The position numbers and the translations under genes are program-made. A stretch of DNA of 6,309 bases from CAYIFA01 sp964362625. GTDB lineage: Bacteria; Patescibacteriota; Minisyncoccia; 1-14-0-10-42-19. Each line of letters opens with the position of its first letter. Within the stretch, counting starts at the first letter, position 1. Where the stretch lies: contig CAYIFA010000046.1 of assembly GCA_964362625.1 (NCBI GenBank), positions 1 to 6,309 of the forward strand. Reading direction: 5' to 3'. The notes beneath the pieces are model-generated. The model saw only the letters and a list, made by a program, of their open reading frames with translations. It searched no databases and was not told the DNA's origin. Below are positions 3,870 to 6,309 of this stretch, piece by piece.

Positions 3870-6309
3870 AGTTTTTAAGTAAAATTTTCGGCGATCCCAA
3901 TTCCCGCGTAATCTCTATGATCCAGCCGGTAATTGACGAAATAAATGCTTTAGAACCGGAGATTGAAAAGCTTGAGGACCTTGCGCTAAAAGATAAAACT
4001 CGTGAGTTAAGAGAGCGTCTGGCTAGCGACGCTCAATTTTCTGATATATTGCCCGTGGCCTTTGCCTTAACGCGCGAGGCGGCCCGCCGAACCCTCGGTC
4101 AGCGGCATTTTGACGTGCAGTTAATCGGCGGCATAGTTTTACACGAGGGCAAGATCGCTGAAATGAAAACTGGCGAGGGCAAAACATTGGTAGCGACTTT
4201 ACCGCTTTATTTAAATTCTTTATCCGGCAAAGGCGCCCACTTGGTTACTCCGAATGATTACTTGTCGCGTTTAGGCGGCGGCTGGATGGGGCCGGTTTAC
4301 CATATGCTCGGAGTGTCGGTTGGGGTTATAACCCATGATTTTTCCGGAATTTATGATCCGGATTGGGCTGACTCCAATGATCACGGCGATCGGCGACTAA
4401 ATCATTGGCGTCCAGTAAGCAGGCGCGAAGCATATGCCGCCGATATAACTTACGGCACTAATAATGAATTTGGGTTTGATTATCTTAGGGATAACCTTAC
4501 GCAAATTAAGGAGCAGCTCGTTGGGCGGGAATACAATTTCGCGATTGTTGATGAAGTGGATTCAATTCTTATTGATGAAGCGCGCACCCCACTTATAATT
4601 TCTTCCCCCGACGCCGAGTCAGCGGAACTCTACAAAGTATTCAGCCGTATTGTTCCGCGCCTCGAGGCGGATAAAGATTATAACGTGGATGAAAAAATGA
4701 AAGCAGTCACCATTGCCGAATCCGGGATAGACAAGGTTGAGTCGGCGCTTGGCATAAAAGATATTTATTCCGAGGGAGGCATTCGATATGTTCATCATTT
4801 GGAACAAGCTCTGCGCGCCCAGGCCCTATTTCGGCGCGATAAGGAATATGTGGTAAAAGACGGCTCGGTGATTATTGTTGATGAATTTACCGGTCGTTTG
4901 ATGCCCGGACGCCGGTGGTCGGACGGTTTGCATCAAGCCGTTGAGGCCAAGGAGGGTGTTGCAGTCCAGAGGGAATCGCGGACTGTTGCGTCTATAACCT
5001 TTCAGAATTATTTTCGGTTGTTTGATAAACTTGCCGGAATGACTGGAACAGCCCAGACTTCGGCCGAGGAGTTCCATAAAGTTTATAATCTCGAAGTAGT
5101 GTCTATCCCGACCAACCGGCCGCTTACGCGTAAAGATTATACTGATCGCATATATCAGACTTCCGAAGGGCGCTATAAAGCGGTAATCGCGGAAGTAAAA
5201 AATCGCCACAAAAATGGCCAGCCAGTTTTAATCGGGACGGTCTCCATTGAGAAAAACGAGTTAGTTTCAGCCATGTTAGACAAAGAAGGCATTAAGCACG
5301 AGGTTTTGAACGCAAAAAATCACGAGCGCGAAGCTCAGATTATCGCGCAGGCCGGCAAGGCGGGTGCGGTGACTGTCGCCACCAATATGGCCGGCCGTGG
5401 TGTGGACATACTTTTGGGCGGGAATCCTGTTGACGCGGCGGATGCTGAAAAAGTCCGTGAGTCCAGAGGACTTTTTGTTATCGGCACTTCCCGTCATGAA
5501 GCGCGCCGGATTGATAACCAGTTGCGCGGTCGCTCCGGCCGTCAGGGCGATCCGGGCGAAACAGCGTTTTTTGTCTCTCTGGATGATGACTTGATGCGGA
5601 TTTTTGGTTCGGATCGCATCAAGAAAATGATGGGCACTTTTGGCATTCCGGAAGATGAGCCAATTGAGCATAAGCTTATTTCCAAGTCATTGGAGTCGGC
5701 ACAAGCAAAGATTGAAGGGTATAACTTTGACGCGCGTAAACACCTGCTTGATTATGATGATGTACTGAACCGCCAGAGAAAATCGGTGTATGAACGTCGT
5801 AGAAAATTCTTGTTTGCCGACTCGGTTTTTATAAAAGACGAGGTTTATAAGTTAGTGGAAGAAGAAGCGGATGCTATTCTGGATTTTCATACTGCCGGGG
5901 AGTCTGATGCGTGGGATAGCGTTGAAATATTTGAAAATATGCGCGCGAGGTTCGGAGTTAACCAGGAGGTGAAGGATAAAATTGAAAATTTTAAAAACTC
6001 TTCAGGCGCCGCAGATCAAATCCGCGAACAATTGCGAGAATATCTACATTCTTTGTGGAAAGGCGAGCTGGAAAAGAAGATTAGTCAAATTAGCACGGAT
6101 GGATTCGCGAATTTAATGCGCGCCTATATTCTGCAGATTATTGATACTTTATGGACTAATCATTTGGAGGCGATGGAGTATATGCGTTCTTCGGTTGGAC
6201 TCCGCGCCTATGGCCAGCGCGATCCGCTCGTTGAATATAAAAATGAAGGCGCCAGAATGTTTAAAGAAATGCAAGCCGCCTTCAAAACCCATTTGTCGCA
6301 TATTGTTTT
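3866..6309 (+). CDS. secA: Preprotein translocase motor ATPase SecA (3' partial)
   Basis: SecA is the cytoplasmic ATPase that drives unfolded preproteins through the SecYEG channel. The frame is open for 814 codons and runs off the right edge. Visible motifs are QRHFDVQLIGG before Walker A MKTGEGKT (100-107), TYGTNNEFGFDYLRDN (195-210), Walker B DEVDSILIDEARTP (from 229), the preprotein cross-linking region, FQNYFRLFDKLAGMTGTA, NMAGRGVDI (507-515, with V where T is usual in GRGTDI), RRIDNQLRGRSGRQGDPG (547-564) and DYDDVLNRQR in the helical scaffold. The ATPase core is complete. Only the C-terminal end is missing, so a zinc-binding tail cannot be judged. An extra segment of about 20 residues lies near 157-187. 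The start overlaps the hpf stop and has no Shine-Dalgarno, so translation is probably coupled. Confidence 0.97.
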   Translation, partial: MKFLSKIFGDPNSRVISMIQPVIDEINALEPEIEKLEDLALKDKTRELRERLASDAQFSDILPVAFALTREAARRTLGQRHFDVQLIGGIVLHEGKIAEMKTGEGKTLVATLPLYLNSLSGKGAHLVTPNDYLSRLGGGWMGPVYHMLGVSVGVITHDFSGIYDPDWADSNDHGDRRLNHWRPVSRREAYAADITYGTNNEFGFDYLRDNLTQIKEQLVGREYNFAIVDEVDSILIDEARTPLIISSPDAESAELYKVFSRIVPRLEADKDYNVDEKMKAVTIAESGIDKVESALGIKDIYSEGGIRYVHHLEQALRAQALFRRDKEYVVKDGSVIIVDEFTGRLMPGRRWSDGLHQAVEAKEGVAVQRESRTVASITFQNYFRLFDKLAGMTGTAQTSAEEFHKVYNLEVVSIPTNRPLTRKDYTDRIYQTSEGRYKAVIAEVKNRHKNGQPVLIGTVSIEKNELVSAMLDKEGIKHEVLNAKNHEREAQIIAQAGKAGAVTVATNMAGRGVDILLGGNPVDAADAEKVRESRGLFVIGTSRHEARRIDNQLRGRSGRQGDPGETAFFVSLDDDLMRIFGSDRIKKMMGTFGIPEDEPIEHKLISKSLESAQAKIEGYNFDARKHLLDYDDVLNRQRKSVYERRRKFLFADSVFIKDEVYKLVEEEADAILDFHTAGESDAWDSVEIFENMRARFGVNQEVKDKIENFKNSSGAADQIREQLREYLHSLWKGELEKKISQISTDGFANLMRAYILQIIDTLWTNHLEAMEYMRSSVGLRAYGQRDPLVEYKNEGARMFKEMQAAFKTHLSHIV

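Noticed and set aside
4619..5671. Minus-strand frames of 62-131 residues
   Set aside because: They lie antisense within secA, whose sense frame has continuous family motifs, so they are shadows.

Overview
The window looks like a metagenome-assembled contig from a small-genome bacterium, most likely a member of the Patescibacteria (CPR, Parcubacteria-like). The evidence is moderate: a membrane ligase of the Wzy/O-antigen ligase type carrying a long C-terminal helical (TPR-like) region, an hpf-secA pair joined by an ATGA overlap, a SecA with an extra segment before its TYGTNNEFGFDYLRDN motif, almost no Shine-Dalgarno sequences, and a near-leaderless promoter. TGA is used as a stop at 1533-1535 and 3867-3869, which argues against the TGA=Gly lineages (Gracilibacteria, Absconditabacteria). 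All recognised genes are on the + strand.

Region 1 (1-2737) is a cell-surface glycan operon. It holds the 3' part of an O-antigen-ligase-like membrane protein and a nucleotide-sugar epimerase of the UDP-glucose 4-epimerase type. The epimerase appears to be cut in two by a run of exactly 100 N, but the 55 bases before and after the run are identical. Collapsing N plus one copy restores a clean 328-codon gene, so the break is a scaffolding artefact. Between ligase and epimerase there is a duplicated false start of the epimerase (ATGA-coupled to the ligase) and a strong hairpin.

Region 2 (2738-3497) has no protein gene of ordinary size but is crowded with structure. It contains two perfect DnaA boxes, a promoter-plus-terminator unit that would make a small RNA of about 70 nt, a long GC-rich rod hairpin, a 138-bp inverted-repeat element flanked by TTAT, an AT-rich stretch with a 27-bp near-palindrome, and a candidate branched RNA of about 228 nt with its own promoter, closing stem and GNRA-capped terminator just upstream of hpf. 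This is the part most likely to hold something undescribed.

Region 3 (3463-6309) is a translation/secretion unit. A consensus-like promoter places transcription initiation at or near the hpf start codon. hpf encodes a short ribosome hibernation factor and overlaps secA, the Sec translocase motor ATPase, which runs off the right edge after 814 complete codons. The secA reading frame is open to the window end.
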